Origin: Candidatus Helarchaeota archaeon | Lineage (GTDB): Archaea; Asgardarchaeota; Lokiarchaeia; Helarchaeales; HEL-GB-A | Direction: 5' to 3' | DNA length: 15,189 bases | Assembly (NCBI GenBank): GCA_013375405.1 | Contig: JABXJU010000099.1 | Location: 1 to 15,189 of the forward strand | Shown here: one piece after another, positions 1 to 7,545 of the stretch | How positions within the stretch are numbered: the stretch's first letter is position 1 | Layout of the letters: each line of letters starts with the position of its first letter | Notes under the pieces: model-generated | Database searches by the model: none | Told to the model about the DNA's origin: nothing | Seen by the model: only the letters and a program-made list of their open reading frames with translations | Program-made: the position numbers and the translations under genes

Positions 1-990
1 CGGATGTGGAACTGGAGCAGTCAATCGTGGCACGCGACCGAAGTAGTTTCTGAACTGACCTTTGATTCAAATAATCCCGCAATGGCAGTCGATGTAGATG
101 GGAATGTCTTCGTGACTTGGCATGATTTAGCGCCCTGGGTAGGTAGTGGGCCCGATCTTGATATCTTCTTTAGATACAGAAGCGTGACATCTGGAATTTG
201 GGATGGATTCACTAATACCACTGATGTCGTTAGTACAGATAGCAATTTGGATTCTAAGTATCCAAGCATCGCGGTAGACGATGATTTGACCGTCCATATC
301 TGCTGGATCGATTATTCTGACATCTATGGTGCAGGTACTGATGCAGATGTCTTTTATAAATATACCAGCAGGACAATTCAGGCTTGGCGAGGGCGAGTCA
401 ATTCAACTGACATAATCTCAAGTGAGAGTTCTAGGGACTCAGTTGCCGCATCGATAGTAACGGGATCTGTGAATGTTGTATGGCAAGACAAAACCCACTT
501 CGGTTTTGGGACTGATTGGGACATTTTCTACAAGAATTTGCTTATCTTTGAAGCTGAAGGTCCAGAGGACGAGGATGGTTTCGAGCTTTGGATTATCATT
601 ATAATCGTCATCGCCGCCGTGGCGGGCGTAGCGTCCCTCTTCGTTTTCAGGATGCGGAGCAAATCTAGAGTCAAAGGTATGCCTGTTCTTAAATTCAATA
701 AGGCAGCAATGGGCGAAGTACGATCCGCGTTGAAAGAGGTCATACCCGTTGAAGAGAAGGTCGTGGTCTTACAGAGGAATAATTTCCCGATCGAACTGAT
801 ATCTGAGCTATATGATGGAAATTTGACGGATTTTTTCAGCCAAACCTTCACAACCGTTCCGATCCAACTTATTGAATTTTTGCAAAAGGTGGATGCGCCA
901 CTGGAGGAAAAACTTGAAATTCTGGAAGAATTTAATAATCTATCGGATGAACAAAAAGAGGAATTCTTGAAGGAATTGACTGAGCTTTAA
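1..990 (+). CDS. Membrane-anchored surface protein with repeated ectodomain, C-terminal part (5' partial)
   Basis: The reading frame is open to the left edge, so the true start is probably outside the window; the first in-frame ATG is at 4. Residues below count from that ATG. Three related beta-rich repeats begin near residues 24, 86 and 148, a period of about 62. Each has a V-x-W-x-D-like core (VTWHD, ICWID, VVWQD) followed by a G-x-G-x-D-x-D-x-F element (GSGPDLDIFF, GAGTDADVFY, GFGTDWDIFY). This resembles the blades of secreted BNR/sialidase-type beta-propellers. An acidic linker (186-194) leads into one hydrophobic helix (about 195-216), then a basic stop-transfer stretch and a roughly 105-residue, mostly helical, probably cytoplasmic tail. 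The topology is outside-to-inside, so it could be a surface receptor or adhesin. The ligand is unknown and no catalytic motif is visible. T-rich sequence follows the stop. Confidence 0.75.
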   Translation, partial: RMWNWSSQSWHATEVVSELTFDSNNPAMAVDVDGNVFVTWHDLAPWVGSGPDLDIFFRYRSVTSGIWDGFTNTTDVVSTDSNLDSKYPSIAVDDDLTVHICWIDYSDIYGAGTDADVFYKYTSRTIQAWRGRVNSTDIISSESSRDSVAASIVTGSVNVVWQDKTHFGFGTDWDIFYKNLLIFEAEGPEDEDGFELWIIIIIVIAAVAGVASLFVFRMRSKSRVKGMPVLKFNKAAMGEVRSALKEVIPVEEKVVVLQRNNFPIELISELYDGNLTDFFSQTFTTVPIQLIEFLQKVDAPLEEKLEILEEFNNLSDEQKEEFLKELTEL

Positions 991-1001
991 TATTAAATAT
1001 T

Positions 1002-1018
1002 TTTTATTGTCAATAAAA
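1002..1018. repeat. Short palindrome after the surface-protein gene
   Basis: TTTTATTG and CAATAAAA form a perfect 8-base inverted repeat around a single T. The spacer is too short for a normal RNA hairpin. Together with the T-run at 1001-1005 it may mark transcript termination of the upstream gene, or be a protein-binding palindrome. AT-rich palindromes also arise by chance. Confidence 0.3.
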
Positions 1019-1071
1019 CCAGCCTTGATTTATTTTCGAATGAGTGAAACTATTAATATTATCATTTTGTC

Positions 1072-1095
1072 ATTATATGTAAGCAAACACGTTTG
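1072..1095 (+). promoter_or_regulatory. Candidate promoter and small palindrome before the winged-helix/longin-like gene
   Basis: ATTATATG (1072-1079) is a weak TATA-like box that would place the transcript start near 1100, leaving a leader of about 40 bases. Just upstream of that start, CAAAC-AC-GTTTG (1084-1095) is a 5-base inverted repeat. It is well placed to be an operator, possibly for the downstream winged-helix protein itself. Both elements are short and are inferred from position. Confidence 0.3.
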
Positions 1096-1137
1096 GTAAT
1101 CTGAATAAAACCAAGACGATTTTGGAGAACGACTGGT

Positions 1138-3321
1138 TTGGACGACCTACGAAATATCTCTCAATTAGCATTAGAAATTCTCAAGCTTGCTGAAGAGATG
1201 ACCCAAACCAAATCCCTGAATGTAGATACTTTGTATGGGGAGGCAAAGAAGAAACTTAATTACATGTACTCCGAACAGGAAATAAATCAAACTATTTACG
1301 AACTGATTTTAAAAAAGATCATTATCCCAGACAAAAGAATAATTAAGACTCAAGTTCTGGCAAACGGTAAAAGAGATGCAATTTATAAATACATTGTAAA
1401 TAACCCTGGAGCACATCTACGCGAAATTAGAGGTAAATTGAATCTACAGCCACACGTCACCAATATACATCTCAAGGTTTTGGAGAATTTTGATTATATT
1501 TATCGGAAAAAATATCTCAAATATCGTGTTTATTTCCCCTCTGATTTTATTCGGGAGAATGAAGACGTCATCCTCGCTCTTAAAAACGAAAAGGCTGAAA
1601 CGATTTTCTTAACCATTCATGAACGTTACGAAATAAGTCTTACTCAGTTAAAGATAACGCTCGCCCAAGAAATTTCCTCTAAAATGGTCGATTACCACTT
1701 AGAGCCTTTAGTTTCATGTGGTTTAATCGAGAATTTTACCCAGGACGGGCAAACATACCTGAAAATCAACGAAGGAGTATTTGCTAAGATTGAAAAATAT
1801 TTACGACCAAAAATTGAGCGAGAGGAAAAAATAGAAGTAACGCCGCCCATAGCTGAAGAATTGGCGGTGAAGCGGGCGTACGACTATGTTGGGGGGGATA
1901 TCCGGTTCAAAGTGGTCGTGGAAAATAAATCCAGAGAGCCCATTCAAGATATTACAGTTCTTTTGGATGTTAAAGAACAATTTAATGTGAAAGATGCATT
2001 ACAAAAAGTATCAATGCTTGAGCCTGAGGAATCAAGGGGGGTGGATTTCTACCTTACTCCTTTAGCGTGCGGAAAATCTAAAATTCACGGGACCGTGTCA
2101 TACCAAGGTGCTCAAGGCCAGGAAATCTCCAGTGACATTAATCCTGTCCTAGTCCAGATAAAATGCCCTTTGGTCACTCCCAGAATTTTCAAATTACTTG
2201 AAGTACTTAAAATGAAAGATAAATTTCAACTCAGTCACGCGGAAATTCCTTATAAGGGCGTTCCTCAATTAAACGCTTATAAGATTGCAAAAGATCAAGT
2301 ATCTTCATTGGATATGCATGAAGTGGGCGATGGTGAAGAATTTTCGGCGATCTTTTCTGGCGAGGCGAAAGTTACCGGAGACCCACTCCTTGTAGATCTA
2401 AACGTCGATCTCAATAAAATTAATTTAGAAGTTTATATGGGTGATGTGAGGCAAGCTACTGGCTTTCTCGCGTATATTAAAAACTTAATTAATGTTGCCC
2501 TTAGTTATTCTGAACAAATTTCCACTTCTATTGAGAAGATCCGCTCCATGATCTTCAATGCCTTTGAGTTCAGCTCCCGGCTTACCGAATTGTTCGAATT
2601 TTGCAATGATTTGGAATCGCTTGATGATGTCTTAATCCTACTTAAAGAATTAAAGATTAAATCGCAAAATTATTTTCCCGAATTAAAATTAGCAGAATCA
2701 CTCGACACCTGGTTTAATAAGATAGAACCACTCCAAGGCCAAGAAATTTATGCTAGGACTTACCTCAACTTGCAATACGACATACAGGGCTGGATGGAGG
2801 GCGTCATTACTTACGCCGAAACGAATGCGCAAATCTTTTATGAATCCGTTATCGATCAGTACACGCTAGATGAAATTTCTGCGGGAATATTCAAATTAAA
2901 AGAAGATTTGAACCAAAGAGCGATCGAATACTTCAGAAAAATCTTGTATTCGTTAATGATTATCCATGGGGACACGGGTTTAACCCTTTACAATCATAAT
3001 TTTGTGACCGAAACCATAGATCCGGATTTGCTCAGTGGCTTCCTCACCGCCATTCAAGGGTTTGGGATAGAAGTCTCCAGACAAGAAACCAAAATGAAAA
3101 GATTATCATATGAACATTTCGAAATTGAACTCTCCAATGGAACTTTAACGATTGCGGCCCTCATCACCTCTGGACTCCCTAATCAGATGACAAGCGCATC
3201 GATTAAAGAGTTTATCCGGCGGTTTGAAGCACAATTCTACCCTATGCTAGAGAGGTTCGCGGGCAATGTTTCGCAATTTGGACCGGCGCAGGATTTGATT
3301 CGAGAAATCTTTCTCGGGTAA
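1138..3321 (+). CDS. Winged-helix protein with beta-sandwich and C-terminal longin-like domain
   Basis: The TTG start at 1138 is preceded by GGAG at 1124-1127, ten bases away. The 727-residue product has no signal peptide or membrane helix. Domains as read: an N-terminal helical segment (1-70); a winged helix (about 78-135, with LREIRGKLNLQPHVTNIHLK as the helix-turn-helix part); a second winged helix (about 150-212, SSKMVDYHLEPLVSCGLIEN); a beta-sandwich of Ig/CARDB or adaptin-ear type (about 250-343); a mixed alpha/beta region (about 345-445); a long helical region (445-600); and a longin/roadblock-like alpha-beta domain (about 603-727, starting YSLMIIHGDTGLTLY, then LLSGFLTAIQGFGIEV, then a terminal amphipathic helix). 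Longin-type domains are abundant in Asgard archaea and in eukaryotic trafficking complexes. Winged helices at the N-terminus suggest DNA binding or a protein scaffold. Domain names are by eye, and the function is unknown. Confidence 0.8.
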   Translation: MDDLRNISQLALEILKLAEEMTQTKSLNVDTLYGEAKKKLNYMYSEQEINQTIYELILKKIIIPDKRIIKTQVLANGKRDAIYKYIVNNPGAHLREIRGKLNLQPHVTNIHLKVLENFDYIYRKKYLKYRVYFPSDFIRENEDVILALKNEKAETIFLTIHERYEISLTQLKITLAQEISSKMVDYHLEPLVSCGLIENFTQDGQTYLKINEGVFAKIEKYLRPKIEREEKIEVTPPIAEELAVKRAYDYVGGDIRFKVVVENKSREPIQDITVLLDVKEQFNVKDALQKVSMLEPEESRGVDFYLTPLACGKSKIHGTVSYQGAQGQEISSDINPVLVQIKCPLVTPRIFKLLEVLKMKDKFQLSHAEIPYKGVPQLNAYKIAKDQVSSLDMHEVGDGEEFSAIFSGEAKVTGDPLLVDLNVDLNKINLEVYMGDVRQATGFLAYIKNLINVALSYSEQISTSIEKIRSMIFNAFEFSSRLTELFEFCNDLESLDDVLILLKELKIKSQNYFPELKLAESLDTWFNKIEPLQGQEIYARTYLNLQYDIQGWMEGVITYAETNAQIFYESVIDQYTLDEISAGIFKLKEDLNQRAIEYFRKILYSLMIIHGDTGLTLYNHNFVTETIDPDLLSGFLTAIQGFGIEVSRQETKMKRLSYEHFEIELSNGTLTIAALITSGLPNQMTSASIKEFIRRFEAQFYPMLERFAGNVSQFGPAQDLIREIFLG

Positions 3322-3399
3322 TTTCAATTATTACGAATTTTTAGAACCTAATCGAATTTTAACATTAGAAATACGCGCGCGTTTGAATTTTGATGTCAA

Positions 3400-3450
3400 A
3401 TAGTAAGATTTATATACCTTGCGTTTCATAGTATAGGTTAGATAGTAAGA
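3400..3450 (+). promoter_or_regulatory. PadR/HAAS operon promoter with repeated ATAGTAAGA boxes
   Basis: TTTATATA (3409-3416) is the clearest TATA box in the window and predicts a transcript start near 3440. The 9-base element ATAGTAAGA occurs exactly at 3400-3408, abutting the TATA box on the BRE side, and at 3442-3450, at or just after the predicted start. A looser copy, ATAGTATAG, is at 3428-3436. A repressor binding these copies would block TBP/TFB or polymerase. PadR regulators often repress their own genes, so autoregulation is the likely reading (inference). Confidence 0.6.
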
Positions 3451-3477
3451 ATCGAATAATATGTGTTGTGAAAAAAC

Positions 3478-3999
3478 TTGATAAAACGAGTAAAAGAATT
3501 CAGTTCAGCTGCATTAATTACTCAAAAACGGATTTTTTTGGAGAACTTTGAGTCCGAAATTTTACGTGGGATATCAACATTAACAGTTCTATCGATAATT
3601 AATGAATATGGCGATGAAGGAACATATGGATATCAAATACTCAAAGATTTGGAAGAAAAAACAGGTGCAGTTCTAGTTATTGAGGATGGTACCCTCTATC
3701 CAATCTTAAAAAAGCTTCAAAGAGAAGGAATAATTGTATCGGAAAAGAAAAGAGTTGGTGGCAGATTACGGACCTATTATAAACTTACAGAGGAAGGCTT
3801 GAAGATATATTCTCACATAGAGGGCTTCTTTACAAAACTAATCGAATCGATCGCGTCATTGATTGACATCGATGTTTCTCTGAAAAAAGATCGTTATCTC
3901 TATTGTCCCAATTGTACAAATAGAATCGATTTGAGAGAGAAGGAAACAAGATTTTGTGAAGTGTGTGGATTAAATATTGAAGATTATAAGGAGGCATGA
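3478..3999 (+). CDS. PadR family transcriptional repressor with C-terminal zinc ribbon
   Basis: Residues 29-115 form a PadR-type winged helix: LRGISTLTVLSIINEYG, then TYGYQILKDLEEKTG, the diagnostic EDGTLYPILKKLQREG (69-84) and a wing with GGRLRTYYKLTEEG. A helical dimerisation segment follows (about 108-135). Residues 143-163 carry CPNC and CEVC (Cys143, 146, 160, 163), a four-cysteine zinc ribbon that is not part of the usual roughly 110-residue PadR core. The start is uncertain: TTG at 3478 is the earliest in-frame option after a TGA at 3469, but no SD site is visible, and TTG at 3538 (residue 21, just before the PadR core) would also work. It overlaps the next gene by an ATGA junction, so the two are co-transcribed and probably translationally coupled. 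PadR proteins usually repress their own unit and release DNA on ligand binding or a partner signal. Confidence 0.88.
   Translation: MIKRVKEFSSAALITQKRIFLENFESEILRGISTLTVLSIINEYGDEGTYGYQILKDLEEKTGAVLVIEDGTLYPILKKLQREGIIVSEKKRVGGRLRTYYKLTEEGLKIYSHIEGFFTKLIESIASLIDIDVSLKKDRYLYCPNCTNRIDLREKETRFCEVCGLNIEDYKEA
3988..3995 (+). promoter_or_regulatory. Ribosome binding site deciding the HAAS gene start
   Basis: AAGGAGGC sits inside the end of the PadR gene. It is directly against the ATG at 3996, but seven bases from the in-frame GTG at 4002. By spacing, GTG 4002 (giving a protein two residues shorter) is the better start. The ATG at 3996 shares the ATGA overlap with the PadR stop. Confidence 0.55.
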
Positions 4000-5093
4000 A
4001 AGTGAGCGACGAAAGATATAGAGAAAAAACTGTTAAAGAATTTTTGGATGAAATAAAAGAAAAACTCCCCTTTTGGTTAAAAAATAACGAAGATGAGCTC
4101 AAAGAGGTCATAAGCGAGCTTGAAGAACACATAGAAGATAAAACTGAGGCGCTTGAAGAAACTGGAAAATCTAGACTAGAAGCTACGCAACTCGCAATTA
4201 CCCAGATGGGAAGCCCTTCTACGATCGCTAGAGAATATAAGCGGAGAGGAACACCAAAATTATTTATCACAGAAGAACTTTTTCCTACGTATTTAACAGT
4301 GCTTAAGTATGCGGGTCTTGCCATTGGCTTGATTACGGCAATTGTAACATTGATGAGAGTGATTATAACAGGAATAAGCGGCGGTAAATGGTGGGCTGTC
4401 ATTTTTGAAAGCTTACAACGCTTAACAATTACGTCAATTTTAGTCGCCGCGGGTATCAGCGTAATTTTTGTGTGGTTATCTTATGAGGGGTATTTCCCTG
4501 AGGATCTTAAGAATGTATTTAAATTAAAGACAAAGTTAAAAGCAGAAGCTCAGCAGCCGCCTAAGGTAAGAATAGAGAAACCCGCAGTCAAGAAACCAAA
4601 AAAAGAATATCCTAAAAGATTAGATAAGCCTCATAATTTGATAATTGGGGGCATTGTTGCTCTTGTTTGGGGAGTTATTGCAGTCTGGCAGCCATTCCCG
4701 GAATGGACTCCTATGATAGACCCGCAATTCCTGTTGTGGGTACGAGTAATTGGGTTTACTTGGATTTTTCTGGGTATTGTTGGAATAGTCCATGGAATCT
4801 TTGTTAGTTGGTCCTATGATGCAAATAAAGCACTTTATCCCCTACGGGCGATCCTTAATCTAATTTCAATCCCCATCATTGTATTATTCCTAATGAACCC
4901 GCAGCTATTTCCCATCCCGATTTGGAGCGAATCCACTGGTTTTCAGGTCCTATCAATAGCTCCTAACTTCTATTGGATCTATTACCTCGTCTTTTCGTTG
5001 ATCCTTATCGGAACCCTTGTTGGAGCGATCCAGAAATTCTACAAGGGAATTAGACTCCAAGAAGAAGATTTATTCTTCGAAGGCGAGGCTTAA
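3996..5093 (+). CDS. HAAS-domain membrane protein, partner of the PadR regulator
   Basis: Residues 9-83 match the HAAS (DUF1700-like) helical domain: a leading helix ending KLPFWLKN, an acidic helix (ELKEVISELEEHIEDKTEAL), then a segment with EAT and MGSPSTIAREY, equivalent to the family's conserved G-[ST]-P-x-x-[IL]-A motif. Six hydrophobic helices follow at about 102-125, 143-163, 214-232, 246-271, 283-300 and 326-347, with a Lys/Pro-rich cytoplasmic linker (175-212) between helices 2 and 3. HAAS domains are typically encoded immediately after PadR-type regulators and are thought to link a membrane sensor to the repressor. The ATGA overlap here fits that exactly. The membrane part is not recognised, so the sensed signal or transported molecule is unknown. 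Start ATG 3996 or, by SD spacing, GTG 4002. Confidence 0.85.
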   Translation: MKVSDERYREKTVKEFLDEIKEKLPFWLKNNEDELKEVISELEEHIEDKTEALEETGKSRLEATQLAITQMGSPSTIAREYKRRGTPKLFITEELFPTYLTVLKYAGLAIGLITAIVTLMRVIITGISGGKWWAVIFESLQRLTITSILVAAGISVIFVWLSYEGYFPEDLKNVFKLKTKLKAEAQQPPKVRIEKPAVKKPKKEYPKRLDKPHNLIIGGIVALVWGVIAVWQPFPEWTPMIDPQFLLWVRVIGFTWIFLGIVGIVHGIFVSWSYDANKALYPLRAILNLISIPIIVLFLMNPQLFPIPIWSESTGFQVLSIAPNFYWIYYLVFSLILIGTLVGAIQKFYKGIRLQEEDLFFEGEA

Positions 5094-5103
5094 TACCTTC
5101 CCC

Positions 5104-5126
5104 TTTTTTTACATTCAATTTTTTTT
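5104..5126 (+). terminator. T-tract terminator after the PadR/HAAS unit
   Basis: Two T-runs, seven at 5104-5110 and eight at 5119-5126, follow the HAAS stop codon without a hairpin. T-tracts alone suffice for archaeal termination. The next gene is convergent, so the site also separates opposing transcripts. Confidence 0.55.
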
Positions 5127-5146
5127 AAGGTAAAAGCACTAAATTT

Positions 5147-5731
5147 TTAATATTTATTTGTTGGAGTGAAGAATTCATACAAAATATCTTCATCTAAATG
5201 GGTAAGAAATGCCACGTTAGCTTCATTTAGATTTACTCGTTGCGTTTTTTTGATTGAGAATTGTTCAGAGTCTATCCTGTTGCTATACCAATGTTTCAGG
5301 AGGCCGACGTGGGAAATAGATCCTGTATTAAGAAGAGCACTGATAAAATTAATCCAGCGAGTTGCGCGCTGGGTTTCTTCCACAGGTGAAAGTTTCCGTC
5401 CATGCTTCCCTCGTTTTTCTTGCAGCTTCTTGAATTTTGCTACAACCCACTCATCAAGCTTTTCTTCACTCCAACCCTTTTTTATCAGGGTTTTATATTT
5501 TTTAGATTGAAATATTGATTGGTGTATTTGACTAGTAGATAAGTAGCCCAGCACTGTATCACAATCACAATGACCTTTCGTCGCAACAAAATATAACGCC
5601 CCATGTCTTAGCTGAGATGCAACAAATTCATTTGTAAGTGGCGTGAAATCCATATCATATTCATCGATAATCTGTCTAATCGGTTCTAGATTAGTTCCTT
5701 TTGGTAGCGTGGCTGTGATGTGAAAGCACAT
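5147..5731 (-). CDS. Uncharacterised protein with Cys-Asp-Cys-Asp motif
   Basis: I do not recognise a named family. The product from ATG 5731 is 194 residues; an in-frame ATG at 5743 would add MLLK. The internal start is preferred because GGAT lies about ten bases upstream of it, while the outer ATG has its purine stretch directly abutting. The N-terminus (CFHITATLPKGTNLEPIRQI) reads as a beta strand followed by a helix, like a ferredoxin-type fold. The most striking element is GHCDCDTVLGYL (about residues 54-65 from the internal start), following an FVATKGH strand; two Cys and two Asp so close could bind a metal or be catalytic. The middle is very basic (KKLQEKRGKHGRK) and probably surface exposed. 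There is no signal peptide or membrane segment. It lies about 50 bases after the FGGY kinase on the same strand and may be co-transcribed with it. Confidence 0.75.
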   Translation of the reverse strand: MCFHITATLPKGTNLEPIRQIIDEYDMDFTPLTNEFVASQLRHGALYFVATKGHCDCDTVLGYLSTSQIHQSIFQSKKYKTLIKKGWSEEKLDEWVVAKFKKLQEKRGKHGRKLSPVEETQRATRWINFISALLNTGSISHVGLLKHWYSNRIDSEQFSIKKTQRVNLNEANVAFLTHLDEDILYEFFTPTNKY

Positions 5732-5782
5732 TTTCAATAACATCCTACCATTCTTTGTGAATTATCTTAAATTATTTAAAAA

Positions 5783-7402
5783 TTACCGGTTTAAACGCTG
5801 ATACATTTTCTTATTGTTTTTATAGATGTTTAAGAATTCTTCGAACAATTCATCGTAGATTTGTCGGTTTTCGGGGTTAGGTGTGTAGCTTTTGGTGTAT
5901 GTAATATATTTGGGGATATCTTCAAAGGTTATATAACCTAACCCGACAGAAGCGATGAAGGCCGCGCCGCGTGCATTGGCTTGAATGGGATCTTTGACTT
6001 GGCGGATGGTACGGTTTAATACATCGGCGTAAATTTGGCACCAAATATTTGATTTAGCGCCACCACCGATCATACTGATGGGCTCTAATTTACGACCACA
6101 GAATTTCTCTAAATACATCAAAACCCAGCGGCTATTATAGGCGACCCCTTCGTAAATGGCTCTAATGAGATCGGATCTAGTTGTTGTTAAGGAAATATTT
6201 AATAGGCCAGCCCTTACCGTATGGTCCTCGATAGGAGTGCGTTCGCCCCAAAGCCAAGGAGTAAAAATTAGGCGATTACTACCAGGAGACGCTGTTTCGA
6301 CAATTCGATCAAAAATTTTGTAGATTCCAGTTTTCAATTTATCTTCCGAAATATGTTCTTCATCAAGCAACTCGTCTTTATGGTATAACAGGTTGTCACG
6401 CAAAAAGGAAAGGCACGCACCTGCTGTTTCCTGTTCTGAAGCCACTAGATATTTATTAGGGTTCGCGGACGGAACGGAAGCCATATTGTGGAAAACATCC
6501 GTTTTTTTAAAAGGGACGTGGCAAACTACCCAAGACGAAGTCCCGATATAAATGTGTCCTTCGTAATCTCTCACGGCACCTGAACCAATCGCTGCTGCTG
6601 GTATATCGGGAGATCCCATCACTACCTTCACATCTCTTTCTAATCCAAGTTCGTCTGCTACCTCTTTTTTGATAGGACCTAATATATCTATTGAACGTTT
6701 CAGTTCTGGTAGCTTCACCTTGTCTATTTTTGTTTTTTTAATCAGTCCTTCGTGATAATGAATATCATTTAAATTTCGATTGTCAGTAACCCAATATAGA
6801 AAGATAGAGTCAAATGAAGCGGCGTATTTTCCTGTGAATTTGAGGTTTATATAATCCTTGCATTCTAAGAATTTGTAAGTCTTTGAGTACATTTCGGGTA
6901 GCTCATTCTTTATGAATAAGATATGGGCGATTGGGTCCTTACCCGCAAGCAGTGGCGCACCCCCCGTGATATTAATCCACCCGCCTAGCTTGAGGAAGTA
7001 CTGTAGGATATGTTTAACGCTATAGCCGGAAATCTCAATTAATCCCCCCATAAGCTTCTTCACATATGGAGCCCCACGCGTATCCATCCAGATTATGGCA
7101 TTTCCTAAGTGATTTCCATCTTCATCGACCGCCACTGTGCCCGACCACTGACTCGAAGTACATACAGCTATTATATCCTCGATAGGAATGAGTTCTTTAT
7201 CTATCAACTTCTTTGAGGTGGTCATAATGGCATCCCACCATTCAGCTGGGTCTTGCTCTGCGCCTCCATTCGGGAGCAGGTAGAGGGGTGTTTCTTGAAA
7301 CTCAAAATCAATGACTTCACCATGTGTTGAGATGATGGCAGCTTTACTGCCAGATGTTCCGTGATCATGGGCCAAAATATACTTGTTTTCGCCTTTTGAC
7401 AT
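5783..7402 (-). CDS. FGGY family carbohydrate kinase, xylulokinase-like
   Basis: FGGY kinases phosphorylate sugars or polyols (xylulose, glycerol, ribulose and others) using ATP. Counting from the upstream GTG at 7411 (542 residues), visible motifs are the phosphate-1 loop HDHGTSGSK (15-23), EQDP (52-55), the sugar-side WMDTRG (108-113), the catalytic-Asp segment GSPDIPAA (Asp269), the phosphate-2 loop GTSSW (290-294) and the adenosine-binding GGGAKSNIWCQIYADVL (449-465). Both actin-like domains are complete, and the length is slightly above the usual 480-520. Substrate cannot be read from sequence; xylulose kinases are the closest by feel. Start: ATG 7402 is preferred over GTG 7411 because a GGTGTGG stretch sits just upstream of it. 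It is divergent from the flavodoxin gene and lies beside a glycosidase/dehydrogenase cluster, which fits phosphorylation of a free sugar made there. Confidence 0.9.
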   Translation of the reverse strand: MSKGENKYILAHDHGTSGSKAAIISTHGEVIDFEFQETPLYLLPNGGAEQDPAEWWDAIMTTSKKLIDKELIPIEDIIAVCTSSQWSGTVAVDEDGNHLGNAIIWMDTRGAPYVKKLMGGLIEISGYSVKHILQYFLKLGGWINITGGAPLLAGKDPIAHILFIKNELPEMYSKTYKFLECKDYINLKFTGKYAASFDSIFLYWVTDNRNLNDIHYHEGLIKKTKIDKVKLPELKRSIDILGPIKKEVADELGLERDVKVVMGSPDIPAAAIGSGAVRDYEGHIYIGTSSWVVCHVPFKKTDVFHNMASVPSANPNKYLVASEQETAGACLSFLRDNLLYHKDELLDEEHISEDKLKTGIYKIFDRIVETASPGSNRLIFTPWLWGERTPIEDHTVRAGLLNISLTTTRSDLIRAIYEGVAYNSRWVLMYLEKFCGRKLEPISMIGGGAKSNIWCQIYADVLNRTIRQVKDPIQANARGAAFIASVGLGYITFEDIPKYITYTKSYTPNPENRQIYDELFEEFLNIYKNNKKMYQRLNR

Positions 7403-7468
7403 TGAATCCACACCATTTCTTTAAAATAAATGAGTAGCAAAATATAGTAGTTACATATTTTCTGCTAG

Positions 7469-7487
7469 TTATATTTATCTTTAAATA
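7469..7487. promoter_or_regulatory. Divergent promoter region, kinase (-) and flavodoxin (+)
   Basis: The 134-144 base gap between the divergent genes is very AT-rich. On the plus strand, TTTAAATA (7480-7487) predicts a transcript start near 7510, about 35 bases before the flavodoxin ATG. On the minus strand, AAATATAA (complement of 7469-7476) would start the kinase transcript near 7445. The boxes are nearly adjacent, so one regulator could control both directions. The assignment rests on position and composition only. Confidence 0.4.
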
Positions 7488-7545
7488 ACTTTAAATGATT
7501 GGCATTCTAAAACTAATGTAACGGATTGCGTAAGGAAATATAGAG

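Noticed and set aside
1002..1018. Palindrome TTTTATTG/CAATAAAA as a rho-independent terminator hairpin
   Set aside because: A one-base loop cannot form the full stem in RNA and there is no GC content; it is recorded only as a low-confidence repeat.
3830..4402. Minus-strand open frame of about 190 codons
   Set aside because: It is antisense to the PadR/HAAS junction, both of which show recognisable domains; its Ser/Leu-rich low-complexity product is typical of a complement of acidic helical coding sequence.
5166..5510. Plus-strand open frame of about 114 codons
   Set aside because: It lies wholly antisense to the 194-residue minus-strand gene, has unnatural Phe/Ser/Arg-rich composition and no SD site; the minus-strand product has a coherent protein-like pattern.
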